A stretch of DNA of 64,000 nt from Burkholderia sp. SRS-46 (GTDB lineage: Bacteria > Pseudomonadota > Gammaproteobacteria > Burkholderiales > Burkholderiaceae), in contig NZ_PTXL01000008.1 in NCBI RefSeq assembly GCF_004343775.1, positions 310,001-374,000 of the forward strand, read 5' to 3'. A program made the position numbers and the translations under genes. Every line of letters begins with the position of its first letter. Positions within the stretch are counted from its first letter, which is position 1. Shown in pieces: positions 1 through 11,497 of the stretch. A model generated the notes under the pieces. That model did not search any database, was not told the DNA's origin, and worked only from the letters and a program-made list of their open reading frames with translations.

Positions 1-50
1 GCCCGAAACACCGGGCCGCCCCGCTCGCTGGCGCGCCGCTGGAGAAGGTC

Positions 51-398
51 ATGAATCGCCTGTTTCGCCCCCTCTTGTCGACGAGCGCCGCGGCCGGCCT
101 GCTCGTCCTCGCCGGCTGCGCAGTGCAGCCGACCTCCACGATCCTGAGCCGCCTGCCGGAGCAACGCGCGGCCGGCCAGCCGCAGACGCTGACGCCTGCC
201 GAACGCAAGCGCTACGACGAGATCGACCGGCAGGCGCTGCGCGAACAGAACGACGCGATGGCGACGGAAGCCGCGATCCGCGCGTGGTCGTATTACACGC
301 CGCCACCCGTCTCGGTCTACGGCAGCTACTACGGCGGCGGCTGGGGGCGTGGCTGGGGTAGCGGCATCAGCTACGGCTATCCGGGCTGGTGGTGGTAA
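51..398 (+). CDS. Small lipoprotein of unknown function
   Basis: 115-residue protein with a lipoprotein signal peptide: basic start MNRLFR, hydrophobic stretch and a lipobox LAGC with the acylated cysteine at about residue 23. The middle is charged and probably helical; the last 30 residues are rich in Gly, Tyr, Trp and Ser and end in WWW. That tail could lie at a membrane or bind another envelope component, but no family was recognised. An upstream GGAGAAGG ribosome site supports the start. It is followed by a strong hairpin terminator and converges with ftsB. The lipoprotein call is sound; the function is unknown. Confidence 0.8.
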   Translation: MNRLFRPLLSTSAAAGLLVLAGCAVQPTSTILSRLPEQRAAGQPQTLTPAERKRYDEIDRQALREQNDAMATEAAIRAWSYYTPPPVSVYGSYYGGGWGRGWGSGISYGYPGWWW

Positions 399-434
399 TC
401 GCCGCGCCGGCCCGATTATCGACCGACGGGAAAT

Positions 435-465
435 AAAAAAAGCGCGGCATTTCCCGCGCTTTTTC
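435..465. terminator. Bidirectional rho-independent terminator
   Basis: A hairpin with arms AAAAAGCGCGG and CCGCGCTTTTT around a short loop has A-runs on one side and T-runs on the other. It can therefore end both the lipoprotein transcript (plus) and the pyrG-kdsA-eno-ftsB transcript (minus). Confidence 0.85.
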
Positions 466-495
466 AATGGGCCAGTTGAACTGGCGAAGCCGCCA

Positions 496-924
496 TCAGT
501 GGTGGGCCGGCTTGCCCTTCTCGCCGCCGCGATGCCGCGACGGTTTCGCGATCGACTGCGGATTCGGCACGACGCGCACCGGCGCCGCGGAGACTTCGCC
601 GCGCGTCGACGTGTTCGACGGCGTGTTGCTCGCAACCGGCACGGCCTGCGCGTTCGGCGACACGAACTGCACGAACACCTCGCCGTCCTTCACCATCCCC
701 ATCTCGTAGCGTGCGCGCTCTTCGATGGCTGCCGTGCCGCCCTGCAGGTCCTGCACTTCGCCCGCGATCCGCTCGTTGCGCAGCTTCTCGTCCGCGTTCT
801 TCTGCAACTGGCCGTCCAGCTGCTGACGCAGCTCGTGCACCCGCAACCAGCCGCCATGTCCCCACCACAAGGGGTACTGAATGAGCGCCAGCAAGGCAAT
901 CAGGACGACAGTGACAAGCCGCAT
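496..924 (-). CDS. ftsB: Cell division protein FtsB
   Basis: 142 residues. An N-terminal membrane segment (about residues 3-20, VTVVLIALLALIQYPLWWG) is followed by a coiled coil (about 28-70) and the conserved ARYEMGMVKDGEVFVQF stretch typical of FtsB/DivIC. In E. coli FtsB joins FtsL and FtsQ at the inner membrane and helps activate septal wall synthesis. This protein is longer than the E. coli one (about 103 residues): it has an extra C-terminal tail that is Ser/Thr/Pro-rich and ends basic (SRHRGGEKGK). It is the last gene of the pyrG-kdsA-eno-ftsB series, about 80 bases after eno; linkage of ftsB to eno is widespread in proteobacteria. Confidence 0.9.
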   Translation of the reverse strand: MRLVTVVLIALLALIQYPLWWGHGGWLRVHELRQQLDGQLQKNADEKLRNERIAGEVQDLQGGTAAIEERARYEMGMVKDGEVFVQFVSPNAQAVPVASNTPSNTSTRGEVSAAPVRVVPNPQSIAKPSRHRGGEKGKPAHH

Positions 925-1004
925 GTACGAGACGCAGATATAAGAAGCGCCGCTCCACGCATCACGCAGAGCGGCGTCGAAGCAACTAACCCGATAGTAG
1001 CCGG

Positions 1005-2288
1005 TTAGCGCAGGTTATAGAAAGCCGATTTGCCCGGGTAGCTGGCGATATCGCCGAGATCTTCCTCGATGCGCAGCAGCTGGTTGTACTTCGAGATGCG
1101 GTCGCTGCGCGACAGCGAGCCCGTCTTGATCTGGCCGGCGTTCAGGCCGACCGCGATGTCCGCGATCGTCGAATCTTCCGTTTCGCCCGAACGGTGCGAG
1201 ATCACGGCCGTGTAGCCCGCGCGCTTCGCCATCTCGATCGCCGCGAACGTTTCGGTCAGCGTGCCGATCTGGTTGATCTTGATGAGGATCGAGTTCGCGA
1301 TGCCCTTCTCGATGCCTTCCTTCAGGATGCGCGTGTTGGTGACGAACAGGTCGTCGCCGACGAGCTGCACCTTCTTGCCGAGACGCTCGGTCAGCAGCTT
1401 CCAGCCGGCCCAGTCGCCTTCGTGCATGCCGTCCTCGATCGACACGATCGGGAACTTGTCCGCGAGCGTCGCGAGGTAGTCGGTGAACTCGGCCGACGAC
1501 AGCTGCAGGCCTTCGCCCGCGAGCTGGTACTTGCCGTCGTGGTAGAACTCGGAGGCCGCGCAGTCGAGCGCGAGCAGCACGTCTTCGCCCGCGCGATAGC
1601 CGGCCTTCTCGATCGCTTGCAGGATCGTCGACAGGCACTCGTCGTTGCTGCCGAAGTTCGGCGCGAAGCCGCCTTCGTCGCCCACCGCCGTGCTCATGCC
1701 GCGGTCGCTGAGGATCTTCTTCAGCGCGTGGAACACTTCCGCGCCGCAACGCAGGGCTTCACGGAACGTCGGCTGGCTGACCGGGACGATCATGAATTCC
1801 TGGATGTCGAGGCTGTTGTTCGCGTGCGCGCCGCCGTTGACGATGTTCATCATCGGCACCGGCAGCTGCATCGCGCCCGAGCCGCCGAAGTAGCGGTACA
1901 GCGGCAGGCCGGCTTCTTCGGCCGCTGCCTTCGCGACGGCCATCGACACGGCCAGCATCGCGTTCGCGCCGAGGCGCGACTTGTTGTCGGTGCCGTCCAG
2001 CTCGAGCAGCGTCTTGTCGAGGAACGCCTGTTCCGACGCGTCGAGGCCCATGATGGCTTCGGAGATTTCGGTGTTGATGTGCTCGACCGCCTTCAGCACG
2101 CCCTTGCCGTTGTAGCGGCCGGCTTCGCCGTCGCGCAGTTCGATCGCTTCACGCGAGCCGGTGGACGCGCCCGACGGCACCGCCGCGCGGCCCATCGTGC
2201 CCGATTCGAGCAGCACGTCGCATTCGACGGTGGGGTTGCCGCGCGAATCCAGAATCTCGCGGCCGATGATATCTACGATTGCACTCAT
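1005..2288 (-). CDS. eno: Enolase
   Basis: 427-residue phosphopyruvate hydratase, converting 2-phosphoglycerate to phosphoenolpyruvate in glycolysis; in many bacteria also part of the RNA degradosome. It begins MSAIVDIIGREILDSRGNPT and carries the signatures SGASTGSREA, ALDCAASEF, GDDLFVTN (metal ligand Asp) and SHRSGETED, so it is complete. The reading frame runs 31 codons further upstream, but the ATG at 2288 has a good ribosome site (AGAGGAAA) and gives the normal family start. It lies about 107 bases downstream of kdsA and is probably cotranscribed with it. Confidence 0.98.
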   Translation of the reverse strand: MSAIVDIIGREILDSRGNPTVECDVLLESGTMGRAAVPSGASTGSREAIELRDGEAGRYNGKGVLKAVEHINTEISEAIMGLDASEQAFLDKTLLELDGTDNKSRLGANAMLAVSMAVAKAAAEEAGLPLYRYFGGSGAMQLPVPMMNIVNGGAHANNSLDIQEFMIVPVSQPTFREALRCGAEVFHALKKILSDRGMSTAVGDEGGFAPNFGSNDECLSTILQAIEKAGYRAGEDVLLALDCAASEFYHDGKYQLAGEGLQLSSAEFTDYLATLADKFPIVSIEDGMHEGDWAGWKLLTERLGKKVQLVGDDLFVTNTRILKEGIEKGIANSILIKINQIGTLTETFAAIEMAKRAGYTAVISHRSGETEDSTIADIAVGLNAGQIKTGSLSRSDRISKYNQLLRIEEDLGDIASYPGKSAFYNLR

Positions 2289-2395
2289 GGGTTTCCTCTG
2301 AGAATGACGATGGATTCTTTCAAACTGCGACGGCGCTCGCGCGAAAGCCGCTTTCGCTACTGACGCGCGAAGCCGCCGCAAGGTTCATTCGATCG

Positions 2396-3246
2396 TTAGT
2401 TGAAGTCGTTTTCCAGGAACGGGTTGCGCTTCGCCGCCTGGTCGAGCGTGACGAGTGTCTCCAGCAGCGCGCCCATCCGGTTCAGCGGCACCGCGTTCGG
2501 GCCGTCCGACTTTGCTTCGGCCGGATTCGGGTGCGTTTCCATGAACAGGCCCGCCACGCCCGTGGCGACCGCCGCGCGCGCGAGCACCGGCACGAATTCG
2601 CGCTGGCCGCCCGAGCTCGTGCCCTGCCCGCCCGGCAACTGCACCGAGTGCGTCGCGTCGAACACGACGGGCGCCGCCGTCTCGCGCATGATCGCGAGCG
2701 AGCGCATGTCGGACACGAGGTTGTTATAGCCGAACGACACGCCGCGCTCGCACGCCATGAAGCGGTCTTCCGACAGGCCCGCTTCACGCGCCGCTTCGCG
2801 CGCCTTGTCGATCACGTTCTTCATGTCGTGCGGCGCGAGGAACTGGCCCTTCTTGATGTTGACGGGCTTGCCCGAGCGCGCGCACGCGTGGATGAAATCC
2901 GTCTGGCGGCACAGGAACGCGGGCGTCTGCAGCACGTCGACGACCGACGCGACCGTCTCGATCTCCTCGATCGAATGCACGTCGGTCAGCACCGGCAGGC
3001 CGAGCTGGCGCTTCACCTCGGACAGGATGCGCAGCCCCTCGTCCATTCCGAGGCCGCGAAACGACTTGCCCGAGCTGCGGTTCGCCTTGTCGTAGGACGA
3101 CTTGTAGATGAACGGAACGTTCAGCTTCGCGCAGATTTCCTTCAGGCGGCCCGCCGTGTCGATCGTCATTTGCTCCGATTCGACGACGCAGGTACCCGCG
3201 ATCAGGAAGAAAGGCTTGTCGAGACCAACCTCGAAATCGCACAGCT

Positions 3247-3250
<4 letters not shown>
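2396..3250 (-). CDS. kdsA: 3-deoxy-D-manno-octulosonate 8-phosphate synthase
   Basis: 284 residues, full length for KdsA, which condenses phosphoenolpyruvate with arabinose 5-phosphate to make KDO-8-phosphate for the lipopolysaccharide inner core. Family motifs are visible: FLIAGTCVVES at the start, FIYKSSYDKANRSS (PEP-binding Lys/Arg), LPVLTDVHS, FDATHSVQLPGG and METHPNP. Its ATG overlaps the pyrG stop codon by four bases (ATGA), indicating translational coupling, and is preceded by GAGGGAAAG. The next gene, eno, makes PEP, one of the KdsA substrates. Confidence 0.98.
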
Positions 3251-4908
<1,658 letters not shown>

Positions 4909-4933
4909 CGCTGGATGCTCGCGGGAAAAACGG

Positions 4934-4939
4934 ATTATA
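4934..4939 (-). promoter_or_regulatory. Candidate -10 element for the pyrG operon
   Basis: On the minus strand a perfect TATAAT lies about 26 bases before the pyrG ATG, inside a short AT-rich stretch of an otherwise GC-rich gap. No good -35 hexamer is seen at 16-18 bases, so this rests on the -10 match and its position. Confidence 0.45.
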
Positions 4940-5051
4940 CCGTAAAGCCCGCGCTTCTCTCAGCAATTGACGCGATGATCGTGCCCTATCCCGACGCGAC
5001 GCGCCGGCAGCGTCTCGCGAGCGGCCACCGGCCGCCCGCCCGGGCCGCGCG

Positions 5052-5882
5052 TCAGGCGCTCTTCGCGTACCCGGCTGCGCCCTCTTCCGCGCGCAGCATG
5101 TTCAGCATCCGCTGCAATGCGCGCGCCGTCTCGAGCGGCCGCTCCATCGGAAACAGGTGGCTGCCCTCGAGCCATTCGATGCGCCCGCGCGTTGCCCGGC
5201 GCGTCGCATCGAGCCCGACCTGGCGCACTTCGCGCGAACGGGTGCCGGCGAGAAAGCCGAGCGGCACCGGCGCGCCGTGCGCGAGCCGCGGGCCGAGCGT
5301 ATGCGGCAGTGTCCGGTAGATCAGGTATTCGACCTGCCGGTCGAACGCGAGCGCGCGCTCGCCGGCGACGTCCGCCTGCGGAATGCCGTAGTCGATGTAG
5401 TCGGCCAGCATCCGCTCGTCCCAGCGCGCGAACGCCGGCTTTTCGCGGAAGTGCCGCCACGCTTCGTCGCGGTTCGCCCAGTGCGTGCGCCGGTTGCGCG
5501 TCGCCGCGGCCGGCGACAGCCGCTCGTCGAGCCCCGCCCACTGGCTCGCGCGCAATGCGCTGCTGCGCCAGCCGGCGATGATCGGCGAATCGATCATCAC
5601 CACGCCGCGCACCCATTGCGGCCTCTTCAGCGCGGCCATCAGCGACAGGTAGCCACCGAGCGAATGGCCGACGAGCCACACCGGCCGCTCGTAGCGGCCG
5701 CCGATGTCGTCGAGCAGCTGCTCGACGAGGTGCGGCCAGTCGCGCGTGACCGGATAGCGCCGGTCGTGCCCGATCCGCTCGATGAAGCGCAGCTCGTAGT
5801 CGTCGGCCAGCTCGGCGAAGATCGTCCGGTACGTCGACGCCGGAAAACCGTTCGCATGCGAAAAATGGAGGATGTCCTTCAA
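5052..5882 (-). CDS. Alpha/beta hydrolase
   Basis: 276-residue alpha/beta-fold hydrolase. HANGFPA near the start suits the oxyanion-hole region, and GHSLGG (about residues 92-97) is the nucleophile elbow with the catalytic Ser. A late EGSHLFPMERP supplies the likely catalytic His. No signal peptide, so cytoplasmic. Substrate cannot be read from the sequence. It lies 86 bases after comEC on the same strand and may be the last gene of the lolC-lolD-tatD-comEC series. Confidence 0.8.
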   Translation of the reverse strand: MKDILHFSHANGFPASTYRTIFAELADDYELRFIERIGHDRRYPVTRDWPHLVEQLLDDIGGRYERPVWLVGHSLGGYLSLMAALKRPQWVRGVVMIDSPIIAGWRSSALRASQWAGLDERLSPAAATRNRRTHWANRDEAWRHFREKPAFARWDERMLADYIDYGIPQADVAGERALAFDRQVEYLIYRTLPHTLGPRLAHGAPVPLGFLAGTRSREVRQVGLDATRRATRGRIEWLEGSHLFPMERPLETARALQRMLNMLRAEEGAAGYAKSA

Positions 5883-5968
5883 GCGCCGGTGTCTCCTTTA
5901 TCGGCCGGAGCCGGCGCCGCGGCGCGGGCTCCGGTCCTCTTTGCATGGCAATCGCCCCGCGGCGCGCA

Positions 5969-8443
5969 TCACCGCTCCATCCAGTAGCGGCGCTGCGCAT
6001 CGCGGTGACGTTCGAGCCCGAAGCCGCCTTCCGCCGGCGCGACGTCGAACCGCACCGCGCCGTCGAGATCGGTGCGCGGCAACGGAATCCCGCGCCCCGC
6101 GTAGCGCGCGAGGACGGTCCGGTGCGGATGCCCGAAACGATTGCGATAGCCTACAGGAAAAGCCGCGGCGCGCGGCCCGACCGAGTCGAGGAAAGGCTCG
6201 ATCGAAGACGAGCGGCTGCCGTGGTGCGCGACGATCAGGATCTGCGCGGCGAGCGCGTCGCGATCCGCGTCGATCAGCCGGCGCTCGACGCGCGCGTCGA
6301 TATCGCCCGTCAGCAGCGCGGACGTGCCGCCCGCGTCGACGCGCAGCACGCACGACTGCGCGTTCGTCGCGCCGCCGCCCGGGCCGCCCTGCGGCCACAG
6401 CACCGTGAAGGTCACGCCGTCCCAGTGCCAGCGCTGCCCGGCCGCGCACGGCACGAGGCTGGCGACGCCGGCCGCCCGCGCATCGCGCCACAGCCGGCTG
6501 CCGGCCGGCATGCCGCCCAGCAGCTGGCGCACGCCGATTGCCGATTGGACCGCGGCTGCGCCGCCGGCATGATCGGCATCCGCATGGCTCAGCACCAGCG
6601 TATCGAGCGCATGGTGGCCGCGGGCACGCAGGAACGGCACGACGATCCGTTCGCCCGCATGGGTCGATTCCGGCCCCGGCCCGGCGTCGAACAGCAGGGT
6701 TCGGCGCGCGGTCTCGACCAGCACCGATGCGCCCTGCCCGACATCGAGCACGGTCAACCGGAAGCCGCCTTCCGGCGGCCGGTCCGGCACCGGCGCGACG
6801 AGCGGCAGCCAGGTGAGCGGCGCCGCCCAGCGCAGCGGCCAGCCGCGCGGCAGCAGCACCCAGGCGACGCCCGCGCACGCCAGCAGCACTACCGGCCAGT
6901 CCGGCATCGGCAGCCAGAACACACTGCGCGGCCAGCCGGCGAGCCATGCGAGCGCGGTCATCATCGGTTCGAGCGCCGCGTGCGCGAGCCGGAACGCGTA
7001 AGCATCGAGCGGCGCCGGCAGCGCAATGCCCGCCAGCACGACCGGCGTCACGACGCTGCCGACCCACGGAATCGCGAACGCGTTGGCGAGCGGCCCCGAC
7101 ACGGAGATCTGCGCGAACCATGCGACCGTCAACGGCGCGAGCCCGATCGTCACGGCATACTGCACGCGCGACGCTTCCGCCACGCGCCGGGCGCCGCGCA
7201 GGCACCCGGCGCGCAGGCGCTCGCTGAGCCCGCCGTCGGCCGGCTCAGCGCCGGGCGCGGGCACCGCGCGCCAACCCGAAACGGCCAGCAGGATGACGGC
7301 GACCGCGCCGAACGACAGCCAGAAACCGGCCGACAGCACCGCCCACGGATCGGCCAGCAGCACGCCGCCCAGCGCCGCGCACAGCACCGACGACGCCGGC
7401 ACGCTGCGCCCCGCCAGATACGCGACGCCGCCGGCCGCGATCATCCACCACGCACGCTGCGCCGGCACGTTGAAACCGGCGAGCGCGGCGTACCCGAGCG
7501 CGCCCGCCAATGCCGCGAGCGCCGCGACGTAAGGCGCGGGCACGACCAGCGCGGCCGCGCGCCGACGCCAGCGGAGGTGCCGCCAGACCGCCGACGCGAG
7601 CCAGCCCGCGAGGCCGCCGACCAGGCCGACATGCAGGCCCGAGATTGCGACGAGATGGCTGGTGCCGGTGTCGCGCAGCACGCGCCAGTCGTCGCCGCCG
7701 ATGCCGGACTGATCGCCGATCGCAAGCGCGGCGACGATGCCGCGATGCTGCGCGGTCGCACCGAGCGTCGCGACGATGCGTGCCCGCAATCGGTCGCGCA
7801 GCCGGTCGATCGACGCCGACATGCCGCGCGCCCGCGCGTCGAGCAACACCGCCTGTCGCGGCTCGGTCACATACCCGAGCGCGCGTATCCCCGCGCCGAG
7901 CCACGCCGCCTCGGCGTCGCGCACGCCGGGATTCGCCTCGCCATGCGGCCGCTTCAGGCGCACCGTCAGCCGCCAGCGCTGCGCGGCGCGCACCTCCGGG
8001 ATGGCCGCCGGCTCACTGCGCGCGCCGTATGCGCGCCATGACAGCCGGATCAGCGGCGGAAAACGGCTGAGCCCGGCGTCGTTCGATTCGACCGCGAACA
8101 GAAACCGCGCGCCGTCGTCATCGACGGCCGGCAACCCCTTGACCACACCCGTCAGCGTGATGTCGCGCCCCTCCCACTCGACCGGCAGCCCGTCGCGCAG
8201 CCGCCATTCGGCCCGTGCCGCCGCGTAGCCGAACCCCGCGACGCAGGCAGCGGCCACGCACAGCCCCCAGCCGGCGGCCGCGAGCGCGCGTGTCCGCGGC
8301 ACGCTACACGCGCACGCGATGCCGGCGGCCGCGAACACCGCCAGCGCGACCGCGCCTCCCAGCCATCCCGCGACGCCCGGCAACGCCGCCTGCCGCTGCA
8401 GCACGACGACACCGAGCGCGAACGCCACCCACCACACGCGCAT
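5969..8443 (-). CDS. comEC: DNA uptake channel ComEC/Rec2
   Basis: About 824 residues, many of them in membrane segments. Order: N-terminal hydrophobic helices and an OB-like region (DUF4131 type), the central ComEC/Rec2 competence domain (HLVAISGLHVGLVGGLAGWLAS marks it), then a C-terminal metallo-beta-lactamase-like domain (LDVGQGASVLVE, LSHADADHAGG, TGDID, VAHHGS). ComEC carries single-stranded DNA through the inner membrane during natural transformation; the C-terminal domain is thought to degrade the other strand. The frame extends ten codons upstream, but the ATG at 8443 follows a clear GGAGG. The HxDxDH metal motif is intact, so the gene looks functional. Confidence 0.93.
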   Translation of the reverse strand: MRVWWVAFALGVVVLQRQAALPGVAGWLGGAVALAVFAAAGIACACSVPRTRALAAAGWGLCVAAACVAGFGYAAARAEWRLRDGLPVEWEGRDITLTGVVKGLPAVDDDGARFLFAVESNDAGLSRFPPLIRLSWRAYGARSEPAAIPEVRAAQRWRLTVRLKRPHGEANPGVRDAEAAWLGAGIRALGYVTEPRQAVLLDARARGMSASIDRLRDRLRARIVATLGATAQHRGIVAALAIGDQSGIGGDDWRVLRDTGTSHLVAISGLHVGLVGGLAGWLASAVWRHLRWRRRAAALVVPAPYVAALAALAGALGYAALAGFNVPAQRAWWMIAAGGVAYLAGRSVPASSVLCAALGGVLLADPWAVLSAGFWLSFGAVAVILLAVSGWRAVPAPGAEPADGGLSERLRAGCLRGARRVAEASRVQYAVTIGLAPLTVAWFAQISVSGPLANAFAIPWVGSVVTPVVLAGIALPAPLDAYAFRLAHAALEPMMTALAWLAGWPRSVFWLPMPDWPVVLLACAGVAWVLLPRGWPLRWAAPLTWLPLVAPVPDRPPEGGFRLTVLDVGQGASVLVETARRTLLFDAGPGPESTHAGERIVVPFLRARGHHALDTLVLSHADADHAGGAAAVQSAIGVRQLLGGMPAGSRLWRDARAAGVASLVPCAAGQRWHWDGVTFTVLWPQGGPGGGATNAQSCVLRVDAGGTSALLTGDIDARVERRLIDADRDALAAQILIVAHHGSRSSSIEPFLDSVGPRAAAFPVGYRNRFGHPHRTVLARYAGRGIPLPRTDLDGAVRFDVAPAEGGFGLERHRDAQRRYWMER

Positions 8444-8500
8444 TCCGCCTCCTCGCCGACCCGGCGGCGCCATCGCGAAACCGGCGCCTGCGGGAAACGA

Positions 8501-9301
8501 TTATGCGGACGAAAGCGCGAGACGGGGCAGCGCGGCGAGCGCGTTAGCCGAAGTGGATAGGGCCAGCGCGGACGCGTCGATGCCGCGCAGTTCGGCAAGC
8601 ACGTCGCCGATGCGCGGCACCTGGTCCGGGGTATTGCGGGACTTGTACGCCCACTCGGGCGCGATGTCGGGCGCATCCGTTTCGACGACGAGTGCGTCGA
8701 CGGGAAGCTGCGCCGCGAGCCGGCGGATCTGCAGCGCCCGTCCGAACGTGACGTTGCCGCCGAAGCCAAGATGGAAGCCCTGCGCGAGATACGCTTCGGC
8801 CTGCTGGAAACTGCCGTTGAACGCATGCGCGATGCCGCGCCGCACGCCGAAACGGCGCAGCCCCGCGAGCACGCGGTCTTGCGACTTGCGGACGTGGCAC
8901 AGCACCGGCAGGTCGAACTCGCGCGCGAGCTTCAGCTGGCCCTGGTAGAAGAACTGCTGCCGCGCCTCGTCGAGCCCCGGCACAAAATAATCGAGCCCGA
9001 TCTCGCCGATCGCGACGAAGCGCGGATCGTCGAGGCTCGCTTCGATTTCCATGCGCAGCCGGTCGAGGTCGCCGTCGCGCGCGTGCGGCGTGTACATCGG
9101 ATGGATGCCGAGCGCATAGACCGCGCCCGGCGTGCGGTGCGCGAGCTCGCGCACCGTCGCGAAGTTGTCGCGCCCGATGCTCGGGATCACGATCCGCGAC
9201 ACGCCCGCCTCACGCGCCGCCTGCGCGACCGCGTCACGGTCGGCGTCGAATTCGGCGGCATCGAGATGGCAATGCGTATCGATCCACATGTCAGCGTTCA
9301 C
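8501..9301 (-). CDS. tatD: TatD-family metal-dependent hydrolase
   Basis: About 262-266 residues, TIM-barrel amidohydrolase. DTHCHLD near the N-terminus is the HxH metal pair; AIGEIGLDYF carries the conserved Glu, LPVLCHVRKSQD and IAHAFNGSF further His ligands, and VETDAPD the late Asp. Family members act as 3'-5' nucleases or deoxyribonucleases. The start may be GTG at 9301 or ATG at 9289 (MWIDTHCHLD). It lies between lolD and comEC; proximity to a DNA uptake gene fits a nuclease but does not prove a shared job. Paralogues (TatD, YcfH, YjjV) cannot be separated with certainty. Confidence 0.9.
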   Translation of the reverse strand: MNADMWIDTHCHLDAAEFDADRDAVAQAAREAGVSRIVIPSIGRDNFATVRELAHRTPGAVYALGIHPMYTPHARDGDLDRLRMEIEASLDDPRFVAIGEIGLDYFVPGLDEARQQFFYQGQLKLAREFDLPVLCHVRKSQDRVLAGLRRFGVRRGIAHAFNGSFQQAEAYLAQGFHLGFGGNVTFGRALQIRRLAAQLPVDALVVETDAPDIAPEWAYKSRNTPDQVPRIGDVLAELRGIDASALALSTSANALAALPRLALSSA

Positions 9302-9343
9302 CGGAGCGCCCCGTCGCGGATCGCGCCGGGGCGTGGGTTATCG

Positions 9344-10094
<751 letters not shown>

Positions 10095-10102
<8 letters not shown>

Positions 10103-11348
10103 AGCGCAGCGCCTCCGCCGGCTTCACCTTCGCGCCGCGCCAGCTCGGGTACAGCGTCGCGACGGACGACAGCACGAACGCGATCAGGCCGATCTTGATC
10201 ACGTCGCTCGCGACGAGTTCGGACGGCAGCTCGCTGATGAAGTACACCGACGGCGGCAGGAACTGCACGCCGAACGCGTGCTCGATCATCGGGATCAGCC
10301 ACGGGATGCTCCACGCGATCAGGCAGCCGAGCGCGACACCGGTCGCGGTGCCGACGAAGCCGATCGTCACGCCCTGCACGACGAAGATCTTCATGATCGA
10401 GCCGGGCTGCGCGCCGAGCGTGCGCAGGATCGCGATGTCGGCCTGCTTGTTGGTCACCGTCATCACGAGCGACGACACGAGATTGAACGCGGCCACGGCG
10501 ATGATCAGCGTGAGGATGATGAACATCATCCGCTTCTCGATCTGCACGGCCGAGAACCAGGTCTTGTTCTGCTGCGTCCAGTCGCGGATGTACAGGCTGC
10601 CGGACAGCGAATGCGACAGCTCGAGCGCCACGTCCGGCGCCTTCTGCATGTCCGTCACCCGCAGCCGCACGCCGGTCGGCGCGCTCAGGCGGAACAGCGC
10701 CTCGGCGTCGCGGATGTCGATCATCGCGAGCGTGCTGTCGTATTCGTAATGACCTGACTCGAAGATGCCGACCACCGTGAACTGCTTGAGCCGCGGCATC
10801 ATGCCGGCCGGCGTGATCGTGCCTTCGGGCGCGACGAGCGTTATCTTGTCGCCCACCGTCACGCCGAGATTGCCGGCGAGCGCGTCGCCGAGCACGATGC
10901 CGAACTGGCCGGGCGCGAGCGCGGTGAGCTGGCCGGCCTTCATGTCCTTGCCGATCTCCGACACCTGCGGTTCGAGCGTCGGCTCGATGCCGCGCAGCTG
11001 CACGCCGCTCACCGCGTCCTGGCGCGTCAGCAGCGCCTGCGCCTCGACGTACGGCGCCGCGCCGATCACCGACGGGTTGCGGCGCGCCTCCTGCGCGGTC
11101 AGCTGCCAGTTCGGCATCGAGCCCGTCGGCGAGAACACCTCGACGTGCGCGAGCACCGACAGCATCCGGTCGCGCACCTCTTTCTGGAAGCCGTTCATCA
11201 CCGACAGCACGACGATCAGCGCCGCGACGCCGAGCGCGATGCCGAGCATCGAGACGAGGGCGATGAAGGAAATGAAGCCGTTGCCGGTCGTGCGTTTGCC
11301 GGCGCGCGTATAGCGCCAGCCGATCTGCCATTCGTACGGAAGTTTCAA
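10095..11348 (-). CDS. lolC: Lipoprotein-releasing permease LolC/LolE
   Basis: About 417 residues with the LolC/E layout: one N-terminal membrane helix (ISFIALVSMLGIALGVAALIV), a large periplasmic MacB_PCD-type domain, then three membrane helices and FtsX-type C-terminal sequence ending YPSWRGAKVKPAEALRYE. It is the inner-membrane partner of LolD. Start choice: the open frame runs about 31 codons further, but a TTG at 11348 (then KLPYEWQIGW) sits seven bases after AGAAAGGA and gives the usual family N-terminus, so I prefer it. With a single permease gene here, this may be the LolF-like homodimer type; a distant lolE cannot be excluded. Confidence 0.92.
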
Positions 11349-11497
11349 GCGAATCCTTTCTGCTGGTTGCGGCATGGGGAGCGGCCCGCGACGGCGGTCG
11401 CCGCCCGCCCGGGCGGGGACGAAAACCGCCGCCGGACGCAAGCGGGCCGTCGGCCCGCCCGATCACGCGCGCAGTTTGCCATACAATGCGCACCATC

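Noticed and set aside
5945..8041. Long plus-strand open frame opposite comEC
   Set aside because: Arg/Pro-rich translation typical of antisense GC-rich DNA; comEC on the minus strand has all family motifs.
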